Assembly (NCBI RefSeq): GCF_021729085.1
Contig: NZ_JAJSAR010000003.1
Coordinates: forward strand, 124,001 to 188,000
Length of the DNA stretch: 64,000 nucleotides
Source: Pseudohongiella sp. O18
Lineage (GTDB): Bacteria > Pseudomonadota > Gammaproteobacteria > Pseudomonadales > Pseudohongiellaceae
Direction: 5' to 3'
Part shown: one piece after another, positions 30,898 to 40,592 of the stretch
Position numbering within the stretch: the first letter of the stretch is position 1
How the letters are laid out: each line of letters begins with the position of its first letter
Position numbers and translations under genes: made by a program
Notes under the pieces: model-generated
Seen by the model: the letters and a program-made list of their open reading frames with translations, nothing else
The model's database searches: none
What the model was told of the DNA's origin: nothing

Positions 30898-32282
30898 CAG
30901 TGCGGTCCTCCTGTTGTCAGCTGTGCCACAACGGCGTCCATCCCTGCGCTTCTGGAACCTTTCACCAGCACCACCATATCGTTGGCCATCGCCTCACGAG
31001 CGTAGACACAAAGCGATTCCTGACTGTCAAAATGATGCGCACCGTCCCCGAACGCCTGCGTCGCCAGACCGCTGAAGGCACCCACAGTCCATACCTGATT
31101 GACGCCATGCTCACGGGCATAACTACCGATCTCTGCATGCAGCATTTCTGCCTTGTCACCGAGTTCCGCCATGTCACCCATGATCACTACAGCCCGCCGC
31201 TGACTGGCATGACAAACATCTGCCAATACGTCTATGGCGGCTTTGAACGACGATGGACTGGCGTTATAGGAATCATCCAGCAGGCGGGCTCCCTGTACAC
31301 CCATCAGTGGATAGAGTCGACCTGGCACGGGTTTAACGCATGCCAGCGTTTCTGCGACTTTTTCCAGACTGGCGCCGGCCTCAACCGCAAGCGCAGCAGC
31401 TGCAACAGCGTTTGCAACAATATGCCGACCCGGCATCGGTATGAAGCAATCCACCCATCCCTTGGGCGTAGTGAGCGTATAGCGTGATCCGTCGGCATCA
31501 GCCTGAATATTGAGCGCCTGATAATCAACCCTGGGTTTTTGCGGTTTGGCTATTGAAAACAGGCGAACCTGACGACCCGCTGCCATAGCGCGATCATACC
31601 AAGCCTCACAATTATCATCGTCAGCGTTGAGTATCACGGTGTGCGTTGATTTGCCGGAATCAATGATTTCACCCTTGGCCCGCACGACACCCTGCAGACT
31701 GCCGAAGCCCTCCAGATGTGTCTCAGCGGCGTTATTGATCAGCACAATGTGCGGATCAGTGATGCGGGCTGTCCACGCTATTTCGCCAGCGGCATTGGCA
31801 CCCAGCTCAATCACAGCACGATCATGTCCCTTGTCCAGTCTCAGCAGGGTCAGTGGGGCACCTATCGTATTGTTCAGGTTTCCTTGGGTGACCAGCACAT
31901 TGAACTCAGCCTTCAGAATTGCTCCGGTGAATTCCTTGACACTGGTCTTGCCCTGACTACCAGTCAATGCAATCACGGTCGCCCCGGACTTCTGTCTATT
32001 CAGGCTGCCAATGAAACCCAGTGCTTTCTCCGTGTTGTCGACCAGCAGTTGCGGCAGATCAACGCTCTGTCTGGCCGATACAACCACTGCGACAGCACCG
32101 CGATCGACAGCCTGCGGAACGAATCGGTGACCATCAAAACTTGCCCCGGTCAAGGCAATGAACAGCTCTCCAGTTTTCAGGGTACGCGAGTCTGTGCTGA
32201 CGGCCGTGAAACTGACGTCTTCACCAATCAATTGGGCATCCATCTGCGTGGCGATGTCTGATAACCGAATGCTGCCAATCAT
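30897..32282 (-). CDS. murF: UDP-N-acetylmuramoyl-tripeptide--D-alanyl-D-alanine ligase
   Basis: Adds D-Ala-D-Ala to complete the pentapeptide precursor. The 461 residues show the P-loop [21 protein letters not shown], the [11 protein letters not shown] motif and [12 protein letters not shown] near the C-terminus. It overlaps murE by 4 nt. DdlB, which supplies its dipeptide substrate, is in the same operon. Confidence 0.97.
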   Translation of the reverse strand: MIGSIRLSDIATQMDAQLIGEDVSFTAVSTDSRTLKTGELFIALTGASFDGHRFVPQAVDRGAVAVVVSARQSVDLPQLLVDNTEKALGFIGSLNRQKSGATVIALTGSQGKTSVKEFTGAILKAEFNVLVTQGNLNNTIGAPLTLLRLDKGHDRAVIELGANAAGEIAWTARITDPHIVLINNAAETHLEGFGSLQGVVRAKGEIIDSGKSTHTVILNADDDNCEAWYDRAMAAGRQVRLFSIAKPQKPRVDYQALNIQADADGSRYTLTTPKGWVDCFIPMPGRHIVANAVAAAALAVEAGASLEKVAETLACVKPVPGRLYPLMGVQGARLLDDSYNASPSSFKAAIDVLADVCHASQRRAVVIMGDMAELGDKAEMLHAEIGSYAREHGVNQVWTVGAFSGLATQAFGDGAHHFDSQESLCVYAREAMANDMVVLVKGSRSAGMDAVVAQLTTGGPH

Positions 32283-33832
32283 GGCTGATTACCTTTAGTG
32301 TCTGTTGTATGCTGTGCGCGCTTCTGCAGGGCCAGTCGTACTTGCGCGGCATCACTGAATGCCATGCGCTGGCCTGCCACATCCTGATAACATTCGTGAC
32401 CTTTTCCCGCGATCAATACCAGATCACCAGGTTTGGCCAGAGTAATTGCCAGGCTGATTGCTTTGCCCCTGTCCCGCTCGACACGAACACTATCCGGGTC
32501 AGAAAAGCCCAACATGATCTGCCGCACGATGTCGTCTGCATTTTCATTTCTGGGATTGTCATCAGTAACGATGATCTCGTCCGCCAACTCATCCGCCACT
32601 TCAGCCATCAGCGGCCGCTTGCCCTGATCACGATTGCCACCACAACCAAAAACACACCAGATCCGTCCATTGGCGTGCTGACGCATCGCCTCCAGGGCGG
32701 ACTTCAGGCCGTCCGGCGTATGTGCGTAATCCACTACTGCAGAAACGCCTGCGGCACTGCCAATCAGTTCCATCCTTCCGTTCACTGGCTTCAAGGCTGC
32801 CACCTGCGCTGCCACCTGCTCCAGCGTAAATTCGCCTGACGCTGTCATCACCACCGTCAGTGCAGCCAGCACGTTACTGAAGTTGAATGCACCAAGCAGA
32901 CTGCCGGAAATCTGAGCGCTGCCCCATGGAGTATGAACCCGGGCAGCAAAACCCTGAGGCGTAAAAGTCAGCGCTTCAGCGTAAACATCAGCGTGTCGAT
33001 TTCCCAGGCTGTAAGTGATGCAGCGGGCCTGTCGTGGCATTGCGTTCAGCATCATCACCGCGTAGCTGTCATCCATGTTGACTACGCCGGCCTGCAAGCC
33101 TTCATACTCGAACAGTCGGCGCTTGGCCTCAGCGTATGCCTGCATACTGCCGTGATAATCCAGGTGGTCACGGGTAAGATTGGTAAACAGCGCGACGCGG
33201 AAAGATACACCTGTCACTCGATACTGGTGCAGGCCCTGCGATGAGACCTCCATCGCCACAAATCGGGCATTGGAACTGGCAAGATCAGCCAGCGCTGATT
33301 GCAGTGCAATCGCGTCCGGTGTTGTGTAACCGGTGTCGTGCAGCTTCGGATACACACCAAAACCAAGAGTGCCAACAACACCACAGCTGGCGTTAAGGCC
33401 CGTCAGAATCTGAGCTATAAACTGCGTACAGCTGGTTTTTCCATTGGTGCCGGTGACACCAACAACGGTGTACTTATCCGACGGATATCCATAAAAGCGC
33501 GCCGCCAGGCGGCCGAGCTGATAGCGCAGGCAGTCGATGGCGATGACTGGCACACCATCGATAGTCTGAATGCCCTGCCACTCGCCTCCAGCGTCGGCCA
33601 GTACGGCAACAGCACCGCGATCGATAGCCACCGGGATGTAGTCACGTGCATCGTGATTCTTGCCAAACAGGGCGACAAAAATGTGGCCTGGCTGGACGGC
33701 ACGACTATCCTGAGTCAAGCCTTCCACATTGATCGACGCGAATGGAGCAAGCAGCGTTTCGTATGCTGGCAGCGTATCGCCGACCAGTTCACCCAGTGTT
33801 ATCGATTTCATTGATTTCTGTAGAGTATTCAT
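32279..33832 (-). CDS. murE: UDP-N-acetylmuramoyl-L-alanyl-D-glutamate--meso-DAP ligase
   Basis: Adds the third amino acid. The P-loop GVTGTNGKTSCTQF is intact, and the DNPR signature (in DDNPRNE) marks meso-diaminopimelate specificity, as expected for a Gram-negative. The start at 33832 gives 517 residues; a second Met (MKSITLGE) 21 nt in is possible. It begins 4 nt after the ftsI stop, with an AGGTG ribosome site inside the ftsI end. Confidence 0.96.
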   Translation of the reverse strand: MNTLQKSMKSITLGELVGDTLPAYETLLAPFASINVEGLTQDSRAVQPGHIFVALFGKNHDARDYIPVAIDRGAVAVLADAGGEWQGIQTIDGVPVIAIDCLRYQLGRLAARFYGYPSDKYTVVGVTGTNGKTSCTQFIAQILTGLNASCGVVGTLGFGVYPKLHDTGYTTPDAIALQSALADLASSNARFVAMEVSSQGLHQYRVTGVSFRVALFTNLTRDHLDYHGSMQAYAEAKRRLFEYEGLQAGVVNMDDSYAVMMLNAMPRQARCITYSLGNRHADVYAEALTFTPQGFAARVHTPWGSAQISGSLLGAFNFSNVLAALTVVMTASGEFTLEQVAAQVAALKPVNGRMELIGSAAGVSAVVDYAHTPDGLKSALEAMRQHANGRIWCVFGCGGNRDQGKRPLMAEVADELADEIIVTDDNPRNENADDIVRQIMLGFSDPDSVRVERDRGKAISLAITLAKPGDLVLIAGKGHECYQDVAGQRMAFSDAAQVRLALQKRAQHTTDTKGNQP

Positions 33833-33836
33833 GACA

Positions 33837-35564
33837 TCACCTGGCCGTCAGCGTCATGACATTGGATGAATCAATTTTGTCTGGACTTACTTCAAGAATT
33901 CTCATGGCGCCATTAGCGATCCGCGCAAAGACCGGCGCAGCCACCTGGCTACCGTAGCGTTGTGCACCCTGCGGTTCATTGATGATGATGACAACCACAA
34001 TGCGCGGATCATCTGCTGGCACATAACCGGCAAACATCGAATTGTGCAGACTGGCATCGTAACCATTGGGCCCGACGACTCTGGCGGTACCGGTTTTACC
34101 GGCTACAGAGTAGAACGGTACAAGCGAGCTGTCGGAGCCACTGACTTCCGGGTCGACAACCGAGCGCAGCATGTCCTGAACCTGAGCGATCACATTGCGA
34201 TCGATGACCTGCTGCCCGGCAATGGCTCCATCAACGTTATTGCCGTCTTTTAATACGGTAACCGGTCGCCGGACGCCGTCATTGGCAATAACCGAATATG
34301 CCTGCGCCAGTTGCAGTGCGGATGTGGAGATGCCGTAGCCGAATGACAGCGTGGCGACCTCTATGTCGTGCCAAATACGATGATCGGGCATCACACCCAC
34401 GCGCTCACCGGGGAAGCCGCTGGCAGGGCTTTCGCCAAATCCGACACGCAGTAACACATCACGCAGCGGTTCATGGCCAAGCGCCAGTGCGATTTTGGCC
34501 GATGCGATATTGCTGGACTTGACCAGCATTTCTTCCAGTGTAATCTCACCAAAATTAAGACCACGGTCTTCCACCCAGTCGCGCCCTACACGCATGCGAC
34601 CCGGGCTGGTATTGATCAGGGTGTTGCGGTCATACAGACCGGACTCCACCGCGGCCACAGCGGTAAATGTTTTCAGGGTCGATCCCGGTTCAAACAAATC
34701 CGTCACAGCACGGTTGCGCAAGGCGCCAAAATCCGTGATGGCGCCACGATTGTGTGGGTTGAATGACGGCTGATTGACCATGGCCAGAATTTCACCATTG
34801 CGGGCATCCAGAACAACTGCAGAAGCAGAACGCGCACGTCGGTAAATGTATTCCGCTTTGAGCTCACGATAGGCAAGATTCTGAAGTCGAAAATCCAGGC
34901 TGAGCTGCAATGTCTTTCCAGGCTGCGCCGGCTCGATTGTATTCAGCTCACTGATGATGCGGCCACGACGATCCTTGATCACCTGCCTGCGGCCAGGCAC
35001 ACCCTTGAGCCAGTCATCGTAGGCCAGCTCAATACCTTCCTGGCCGATATCATCAATATTACTGAACCCCAGGACATGAGCCGTGACCTCGCCCTGCGGA
35101 TAGTAGCGCTGATACTCCTGTCTTGCGTAGACACCCGGAAGGTCCAGCGCCAGCACGGCCTCCGCCTCTGCTGGTGGCATTCGACGGCGAACGTACATGA
35201 ACTCTCGTTCTGCATTGTCCATTACAGTAGCGACAAGGCTTTCTGCATCCATGCCGACCGCTTCTGCCAGACGCCGAATATCAGCTTCATCAGGGGAAAG
35301 TTCGCGCGGATTGGCCCAGATAGTGGATACCGGCGTGCTTATGGCAAGAGGCTCGCCGTTGCGATCGACGATCATCCCGCGGTGCGCGAGAATCGGCTCG
35401 GTGCGGATAGTACGGGCGTCGCCCTGCCCCTGCAGGAAATCGCCGTCCACCAGCAAAAGCGTGAACAACTTCCAGACAACTGCCAGCATGGCGACAGCCA
35501 GCGCTATCCAGACAAGCCAGATGCGCCAGGATTGAGTGATGCTTTTTTGTTCCGGATTACTCAT
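33837..35564 (-). CDS. ftsI: Septal peptidoglycan transpeptidase FtsI (PBP3)
   Basis: Class B PBP, partner of FtsW. The start at MSNPEQKSIT follows GAGGT inside ftsL and gives 575 residues. One membrane anchor (about 15-35) is followed by the dimerisation domain and the transpeptidase domain. The active-site motifs are STLK (in EPGSTLKTFTAV), SSN (VKSSNIASAK) and KTG (AGKTGTARV). It overlaps ftsL by 8 nt. Confidence 0.97.
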   Translation of the reverse strand: MSNPEQKSITQSWRIWLVWIALAVAMLAVVWKLFTLLLVDGDFLQGQGDARTIRTEPILAHRGMIVDRNGEPLAISTPVSTIWANPRELSPDEADIRRLAEAVGMDAESLVATVMDNAEREFMYVRRRMPPAEAEAVLALDLPGVYARQEYQRYYPQGEVTAHVLGFSNIDDIGQEGIELAYDDWLKGVPGRRQVIKDRRGRIISELNTIEPAQPGKTLQLSLDFRLQNLAYRELKAEYIYRRARSASAVVLDARNGEILAMVNQPSFNPHNRGAITDFGALRNRAVTDLFEPGSTLKTFTAVAAVESGLYDRNTLINTSPGRMRVGRDWVEDRGLNFGEITLEEMLVKSSNIASAKIALALGHEPLRDVLLRVGFGESPASGFPGERVGVMPDHRIWHDIEVATLSFGYGISTSALQLAQAYSVIANDGVRRPVTVLKDGNNVDGAIAGQQVIDRNVIAQVQDMLRSVVDPEVSGSDSSLVPFYSVAGKTGTARVVGPNGYDASLHNSMFAGYVPADDPRIVVVIIINEPQGAQRYGSQVAAPVFARIANGAMRILEVSPDKIDSSNVMTLTAR

Positions 35565-35925
35565 CGCCCACCTCATTTAGCGAACGATCCTGAACAACCA
35601 CAATCTGTGACCAGTCAGGCACCTTCATGCCCAACTGCTCCACGGCCACCTGCTCGATACGACTTTCCAGCGCGAAGGTACTTTGCTCGATCAGCAACTG
35701 CCCCCACTCCACATCAAGCTGGTTGTAGAGATCACGCTCCTCCTGCAATGCAAAGAAGACGGTCCGGGATTCAAACGTGTAGACAACAACCGCCAGCGCC
35801 GTCAATAAAACCGCTGTCGCCAGCCCCATCACCAGCAGATTGGCAGGCACAAACAGGCCCAGCCAGCGTTGCACTGGAGTAACCTTTTCTTGCCGGTTTG
35901 CTGTTTTTTGGTTTGCTGTTGTCAT
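35557..35925 (-). CDS. ftsL: Cell division protein FtsL
   Basis: A 122-residue bitopic protein. A short cytoplasmic tail is followed by a span (NLLVMGLATAVLLTALAVVVY) and a coiled coil beginning ERDLYNQLDVEWGQLLIEQ, the usual FtsL/FtsB interaction helix. The ATG at 35925 is preferred over the frame opening at 36054, which overlaps the rsmH end and carries no FtsL-like sequence. No obvious ribosome site precedes it, which fits low or coupled expression. FtsL activates FtsWI with FtsQ and FtsB. Confidence 0.9.
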   Translation of the reverse strand: MTTANQKTANRQEKVTPVQRWLGLFVPANLLVMGLATAVLLTALAVVVYTFESRTVFFALQEERDLYNQLDVEWGQLLIEQSTFALESRIEQVAVEQLGMKVPDWSQIVVVQDRSLNEVGDE

Positions 35926-35968
35926 GACATCGTGTCTTTTATTTGGATTTCCTGTCTGTTTTTTTGTT

Positions 35969-36904
35969 TTAGTCGAGGCGCTCCGCAACTCGCAAAACAG
36001 CACTGCGGGCACGAGGATTAGCCTCGATCTCACGGGCTGTCGGTTTGACCGCACCCCCCACTTTCTTGAGTGTAGGGTTCAACGCGGACTGCGGTATCGG
36101 CAAACCGCGCGGGTAGTCATCGCCCTTGCTTTGCTTGTTTATAAACTGCTTCACCAACCGATCTTCCAGCGAGTGGAAACTGATGATTGCGAGCCGACCA
36201 CCTGGACGAAGCATTGCCACCGCTTTCTCCAGCAGTAACTGCAATGACTCCAGCTCGCGATTGATATAGATCCGGATACCCTGAAAGGCGCGGGTCGCCG
36301 GATGCTTATGCTTTTCCCAGGCTGGATTGGCTTTCTTCACAATTTCTGCCAGCTGCAGCGTTCGCGTTATAGGCGCCAGGTCGCGCTGTTCAACAATTGC
36401 TCTGGCAATTCGCCGCGAATATCGCTCCTCGCCGAACTGATACATCACGTTGGCGATATCTTCCATTGGCGCTCGCGCCAGCCATTGCGCTGCGCTTTCT
36501 CCTTCATTTGGGTTCATGCGCATATCCAGCGGACCATCCTGCATAAAGCTGAAACCGCGCTCGGCGTCATCCAGCTGTGGGGACGACACACCCAGGTCCA
36601 GCAGAATTCCGGCCACATCTCCCTGCATACCAAGTTCACTGACCCAGTCGTCCATGTCAGAAAAAGTGCCCTGCCGGATGACAAAACGGGCGTCACTGGC
36701 AGCGAGATCCCTGCCGACCTCAATCGCTCGTGGATCTTTATCGATACCCAGTAATCGCCCGTTTTCATTAAGTCGTTCTAGAATCAGCCGCGAATGACCG
36801 CCACGCCCGAAAGTTCCATCTACATAAAATCCGGCGCAGTCTGTCACCAGTGCATCCACTGCCGGATGCAACAACACGGTTTCATGTACCTGCGCTGCAG
36901 TCAT
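35969..36904 (-). CDS. rsmH: 16S rRNA (cytosine1402-N4)-methyltransferase RsmH
   Basis: SAM-dependent methylation of C1402 in the ribosomal P site. The family signature YVDGTFGRGGHSRLIL (SAM loop) is at the N-terminus, with LLDLGVSSPQLDD, RARSAVLRVAERL and ISFHSLEDR further on. I chose MTAAQVHETV (36904; 311 residues) because it aligns with other RsmH N-termini; the frame is open to a GTG at 36934, with ATGs at 36931, 36925 and 36922. RsmI, which methylates the 2'-OH of the same nucleotide, is encoded about 4 kb away. Confidence 0.95.
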   Translation of the reverse strand: MTAAQVHETVLLHPAVDALVTDCAGFYVDGTFGRGGHSRLILERLNENGRLLGIDKDPRAIEVGRDLAASDARFVIRQGTFSDMDDWVSELGMQGDVAGILLDLGVSSPQLDDAERGFSFMQDGPLDMRMNPNEGESAAQWLARAPMEDIANVMYQFGEERYSRRIARAIVEQRDLAPITRTLQLAEIVKKANPAWEKHKHPATRAFQGIRIYINRELESLQLLLEKAVAMLRPGGRLAIISFHSLEDRLVKQFINKQSKGDDYPRGLPIPQSALNPTLKKVGGAVKPTAREIEANPRARSAVLRVAERLD

Positions 36905-36939
36905 AGCACACCGCTCAGACATCATGTCCATCACACCAA

Positions 36940-37395
36940 TCAGAGTGACAGACTAAGTAATTCCGACGGCAGCTCATCCTGTCCGGTATCACCGGAGAAC
37001 CAGCTGTCCGCCTGCTCGTTCCAACGTTCTTCGCTCCAGATCTCAAACTTCATGCCCTGACCGACCAGCGCCACATGCTTATCCAGCTGCGCCCGGGCAC
37101 GTAAAATCTGCGGTAGCAAAATCCGTCCACTACCATCCATTTCCACATCATGCGCGTGACCAATCAGCATTCGCTGAACCTGCCGACTGGCACGATCAAA
37201 GCTGGACAGACCCTCAACCTTCTGCTGAATGACATCCCACTCATCAATGGGATAAAGCAGCAGGCATTGACCCGAGAAATCCACAGTCGCCACCAGCCGG
37301 CCGGCGTACTTGTCAGACAATAGTTCGCGGTAGCGCGCTGGCATCGCCATACGCCCTTTAGCATCCAGGTTGATTGTATTCACACCTCTGAACAC
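36940..37395 (-). CDS. mraZ: Transcriptional regulator MraZ
   Basis: AbrB-like DNA-binding protein heading the dcw operon; in E. coli it represses its own promoter. The 151 residues show two MraZ repeats, each with a DxxxR motif: LDAKGRMAMPARYR and MDGSGRILLPQILR. The start is GTG at 37395, preceded by AGGAG. Four TGGNN-type repeats at 10-nt spacing lie 54-88 nt upstream, the expected target. It is a little longer at the C-terminus than some homologues. Confidence 0.97.
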   Translation of the reverse strand: MFRGVNTINLDAKGRMAMPARYRELLSDKYAGRLVATVDFSGQCLLLYPIDEWDVIQQKVEGLSSFDRASRQVQRMLIGHAHDVEMDGSGRILLPQILRARAQLDKHVALVGQGMKFEIWSEERWNEQADSWFSGDTGQDELPSELLSLSL

Positions 37396-37448
37396 GCCGC
37401 TCGCTCCTGCCAGTCAGATCAGTCTAACGATCCAGGACCTGCAAAATT

Positions 37449-37483
37449 CCCCACTGAACCACACTTTGACCCACTAAACTCCA
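37449..37483 (-). promoter_or_regulatory. MraZ operator: four direct repeats at 10-nt spacing
   Basis: Read on the minus strand, TGGAG, TGGGT, TGTGG and TGGGG occur at exact 10-nt steps (plus-strand complements at 79-83, 69-73, 59-63 and 49-53 of the 37400 block). MraZ is known to bind TGGGN repeats separated by 5 nt upstream of its own gene. The array lies just downstream of the predicted transcription start, so binding would block initiation or early elongation. Confidence 0.85.
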
Positions 37484-37492
37484 CATTGCGAC

Positions 37493-37521
37493 ACTATATG
37501 CACACAAATAGCCCAGCGCAA
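37493..37521 (-). promoter_or_regulatory. Predicted mraZ (dcw operon) sigma70 promoter
   Basis: The minus strand has TTGCGC (37516-37521), a 17-nt spacer and TATAGT (37493-37498). The start of transcription would fall near 37486, immediately before the MraZ repeats. No other good promoter is seen in the gap. The stretch between here and 37721 (about 200 nt, AT-rich) holds nothing I can assign. Confidence 0.75.
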
Positions 37522-37721
37522 GCACTATTTGTACTTTTTGGCGGCTAGAAGCGCCTGAAATTTCAAGGAAAAATGACTCGAAGCTGAAGTGGGAGAGCAG
37601 GTCTCAGCAAAAGAAACTTATTATCAAAAAGCTATAAAATTAACTTAAAGTAGATTGTGAGGAAGGCGTGTAACCAGGAGTTCCAAAAGTCAGCCAGAAT
37701 TGGCCTTGGCCGGCATCTGCA

Positions 37722-37747
37722 GCCGCTCTACAGTGCTGTAGAACGGC
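37722..37747. repeat. 12-bp imperfect inverted repeat downstream of rnpB
   Basis: GCCGCTCTACAG and CTGTAGAACGGC pair around a TG centre with one mismatch, and are followed on the plus strand by a small CCGC/GCGG stem (37748-37758). On the minus strand this region is about 18 nt past the rnpB 3' end, preceded by a T-rich run. It may help end or trim rnpB transcripts, or be a protein site. Confidence 0.4.
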
Positions 37748-37764
37748 CGCAAAAGCGGAAAAAC

Positions 37765-38152
<388 letters not shown>

Positions 38153-38159
38153 GCAGCGC

Positions 38160-38188
38160 AGCTTAAGTGAGTCCCCTGGCAAACTCAA
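38160..38188 (-). promoter_or_regulatory. Predicted rnpB promoter
   Basis: TTGAGT (38183-38188), a 17-nt spacer and TAAGCT (38160-38165) on the minus strand place the transcription start about 7 nt downstream. That is exactly at the first base of the RNase P P1 helix, which supports both calls. Confidence 0.65.
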
Positions 38189-38284
38189 GCGGAATTAAAG
38201 GCAGAACCGCAATATGCATGTCATAGCCTTCGCGCCTCCCGCATGGCAAACTGAAATTCCAGGGGATGATCTTCGAGCACTGGC

Positions 38285-39955
38285 ATGAACGACAGGGATA
38301 TCCAGACACCAAAAACGACAGGGCGGACCACCCGCCGCTGGCTGATCCCGCTTTCAGGCACTTTGCTGCTACTTATTGCCGTCGGCGCTCTACTCCATCA
38401 ATACCAGACTGAAATCGCCAACACTTTGTTGGACAGAGCGCTTCGCAACCAGCCGGCGCATATCACTGCAATGTCCGGACTGAACGCCGACACACAACAC
38501 GCCACAATCGATAGCATAAGCGTGGTGCTGAGCGAGCCAGCAATTGAGATGACTCTTAATCAGGTTGAGCTGACCTACAGCTGGGCCAGCCTGATTGCGC
38601 GCCGCGTTGAGGCTGTCAGAATCGATGACATCCGGGTCACGCTTTTGCAAAGCGAAGACAGCCTGACTGAAGGCACCCTGCAAACTGGCCGCGTAAGTGT
38701 CGACTGTGCTCGCACTGGCATCTGTCAAATCGTTGCGAACGGTGGCGGCTCGGTCAATACCGAGATTCTATTGCCGGGCTCATCAGATCCGACCCCTCTG
38801 CGGTTCGGCTGGACACAACCGATCCGGGCAGCTTGGGTCAGCGCCAGCCAATTCACAGCCTCGCTTTCGCTGCAGGCCGACTCCCTGTCATTGCCCCCAC
38901 TGCCATTGCAATCGATGCCCGTTCAGCTTGATCTGGCCGTTTCCCGAACCGGCGATGAACTGCGGATCGATGCAAGCGCCCATCTGCCGGCCGACCGAAG
39001 CCTGCAGATAAATGCCAGCCACGAAATAAGCACTGGCAGAGGTAGCGGCCAATTCACGACGGATGGATTTGTTTTCACCGAACTGTTTCCCCTGTCTGCT
39101 CTCGTTTCGCTGCCAGACGAAACCGATATCATTGCCGGTCAGCTGGCAGCACAGGCACAGTTAACGTGGCTCCGCCCGGCTGGAGGCGAATTTGAACTGC
39201 AGGGCCCGATCGATGTTCAGGCACAGAATCTCAGTGGTTATTTTGGCGATACCGTATTCACACGGCTGGGCGTTTACATGAAAGCAGAGCTGCTGCCTGA
39301 CTGGCAGCTCCGCACCCGCGAGCCAGGTTCTGCAGCCCTTACCGCCGTTGATCCCGGTATTGAACTGGAGTATCTAAGCACCCGTTTTACGCTGGATACA
39401 CGCAATTCCAGCGTGCAGTTGATACGCCCCCAGGCCACGGTTTTTGACGGCATCGTCAGCGCTGAACAGATCAACTGGCAGCCGGGCACGCCCGAGCACT
39501 TCGAGATTCAGCTGCAGCGTATCGATGTCGCCCGGATACTGGGCCTGAGTGCCTATCAACAGGTTCAGGCCACAGGCCGCCTGGATGGCCGCCTTCCAGT
39601 TGAACTGCTCAATACGACCGCTGTAATCAATGGCGGTAAGGTCACCTCAATTCCGCCTGGCGGCTCCATTCGCTATCGGGGCGGGCGATTCGGCGGCAGC
39701 AACCAGAATATGGAGCTGGTCAATCAGGCATTGCAGCGTTACGACTACAGCTCGCTGGATGCCACCATCAACTATTCTGCAACCGGCGACCTGAACCTGG
39801 ACATCAGCCTGCAGGGCATCAGCCCGTTGCTCAACAACGGCCAACGTATTAATCTGAACCTGACCATAGCGGATAATGTTCCTGAACTATTAAGCAGCCT
39901 GCAGGCTGGGCGTTCCGTTCAGGATGCGCTAAGCGATCATCTGCAACGGAGGTAA
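38285..39955 (+). CDS. ydbH: YdbH-like AsmA-superfamily inner-membrane/periplasmic protein
   Basis: The 556 residues start with a cytoplasmic basic stretch (TTGRTTRRW) and one signal anchor (about 20-37). A long beta-rich periplasmic region follows, ending in a conserved C-terminal portion (TTAVINGGKVTSIPPGGSIRYRGG). This layout and the two genes after it match ydbH-ynbE-ydbL. In E. coli, YdbH and YnbE form a bridge between the membranes for phospholipid traffic, partly redundant with TamB and YhdP. E. coli YdbH is much longer (about 880 residues), so this is a short version. Assignment leans on gene context plus fold-like features. Confidence 0.75.
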   Translation: MNDRDIQTPKTTGRTTRRWLIPLSGTLLLLIAVGALLHQYQTEIANTLLDRALRNQPAHITAMSGLNADTQHATIDSISVVLSEPAIEMTLNQVELTYSWASLIARRVEAVRIDDIRVTLLQSEDSLTEGTLQTGRVSVDCARTGICQIVANGGGSVNTEILLPGSSDPTPLRFGWTQPIRAAWVSASQFTASLSLQADSLSLPPLPLQSMPVQLDLAVSRTGDELRIDASAHLPADRSLQINASHEISTGRGSGQFTTDGFVFTELFPLSALVSLPDETDIIAGQLAAQAQLTWLRPAGGEFELQGPIDVQAQNLSGYFGDTVFTRLGVYMKAELLPDWQLRTREPGSAALTAVDPGIELEYLSTRFTLDTRNSSVQLIRPQATVFDGIVSAEQINWQPGTPEHFEIQLQRIDVARILGLSAYQQVQATGRLDGRLPVELLNTTAVINGGKVTSIPPGGSIRYRGGRFGGSNQNMELVNQALQRYDYSSLDATINYSATGDLNLDISLQGISPLLNNGQRINLNLTIADNVPELLSSLQAGRSVQDALSDHLQRR

Positions 39956-39963
39956 ATCTGAAC

Positions 39964-40188
39964 ATGGATATCAGCGCGATTACACGCCAGCTCGGCAATT
40001 TCCGGATGAGCCTGCTGATTGCGGGCACCGTATTGGGCGTGCCCGTGGCATGCACTCCGACAGTTCAGGTCGCTGCGCCCACAGAGCCGATCACGATAAA
40101 CCTGAATGTCCGCATTGAACATGAGGTACGCGTGCGGGTTGATCGCGAACTCGATGATATTTTTTCCGAAGACAGCGATCTGTTCTGA
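39964..40188 (+). CDS. ynbE: YnbE-like outer-membrane lipoprotein
   Basis: A 74-residue lipoprotein. The signal peptide ends in a lipobox with Cys30 (GVPVAC), after which the mature part is about 45 residues with PTEPITINLNVRIEHEVRV, the typical YnbE beta segment. It is 8 nt after ydbH and preceded by GGAGG. In E. coli, YnbE multimerises and joins the C-terminal end of YdbH. An alternative start at Met15 (40006) is possible. Confidence 0.82.
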   Translation: MDISAITRQLGNFRMSLLIAGTVLGVPVACTPTVQVAAPTEPITINLNVRIEHEVRVRVDRELDDIFSEDSDLF

Positions 40189-40231
40189 TAACTGCAGCTG
40201 CTGATCACACGTCTTTACTGGAGCCACAAAT

Positions 40232-40585
40232 ATGTATGCACGCCGACATTTGAAAATACTTGTGAAGCTGATACTGATGAGCTGTCTGCTAGCTGTAGGC
40301 AGCATCGCCAGCGCACAGACACTGGACCAGGCTAAAGCCGACGGTCTGATTGGCGAAAAAAGCGATGGTTATATCGGCTTTGTCGCCGAGCGCGTGTCGC
40401 CCGAACTGGTCTCGCTGGTTGAAAACGTCAATCGGCAACGGCGCGAACGTTACGAGCAAATCGCGCAACAGAACAACATTAGTGTCAATGAAGTCGCGCA
40501 GCTCGCTTACGCGCGCGCGGTGCAGGCGACACGGCCCGGTCATTATGTCGAAGATGCGAATGGGCAATGGGTGAAAAAGCCATAA
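40232..40585 (+). CDS. ydbL: YdbL-like periplasmic protein (DUF1318)
   Basis: A 117-residue exported protein with a signal peptide cleaved near IASAQ. The DUF1318 features LDQAKADGLIGEKSDGYIGFV, VNRQRRERYEQIAQQN and the C-terminal WVKKP are present. In E. coli, YdbL is a periplasmic partner that modulates YdbH-YnbE assembly. It is the last gene of the three-gene operon, ending 7 nt from the convergent rsmI stop. Confidence 0.87.
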   Translation: MYARRHLKILVKLILMSCLLAVGSIASAQTLDQAKADGLIGEKSDGYIGFVAERVSPELVSLVENVNRQRRERYEQIAQQNNISVNEVAQLAYARAVQATRPGHYVEDANGQWVKKP

Positions 40586-40592
40586 GCAGGTG

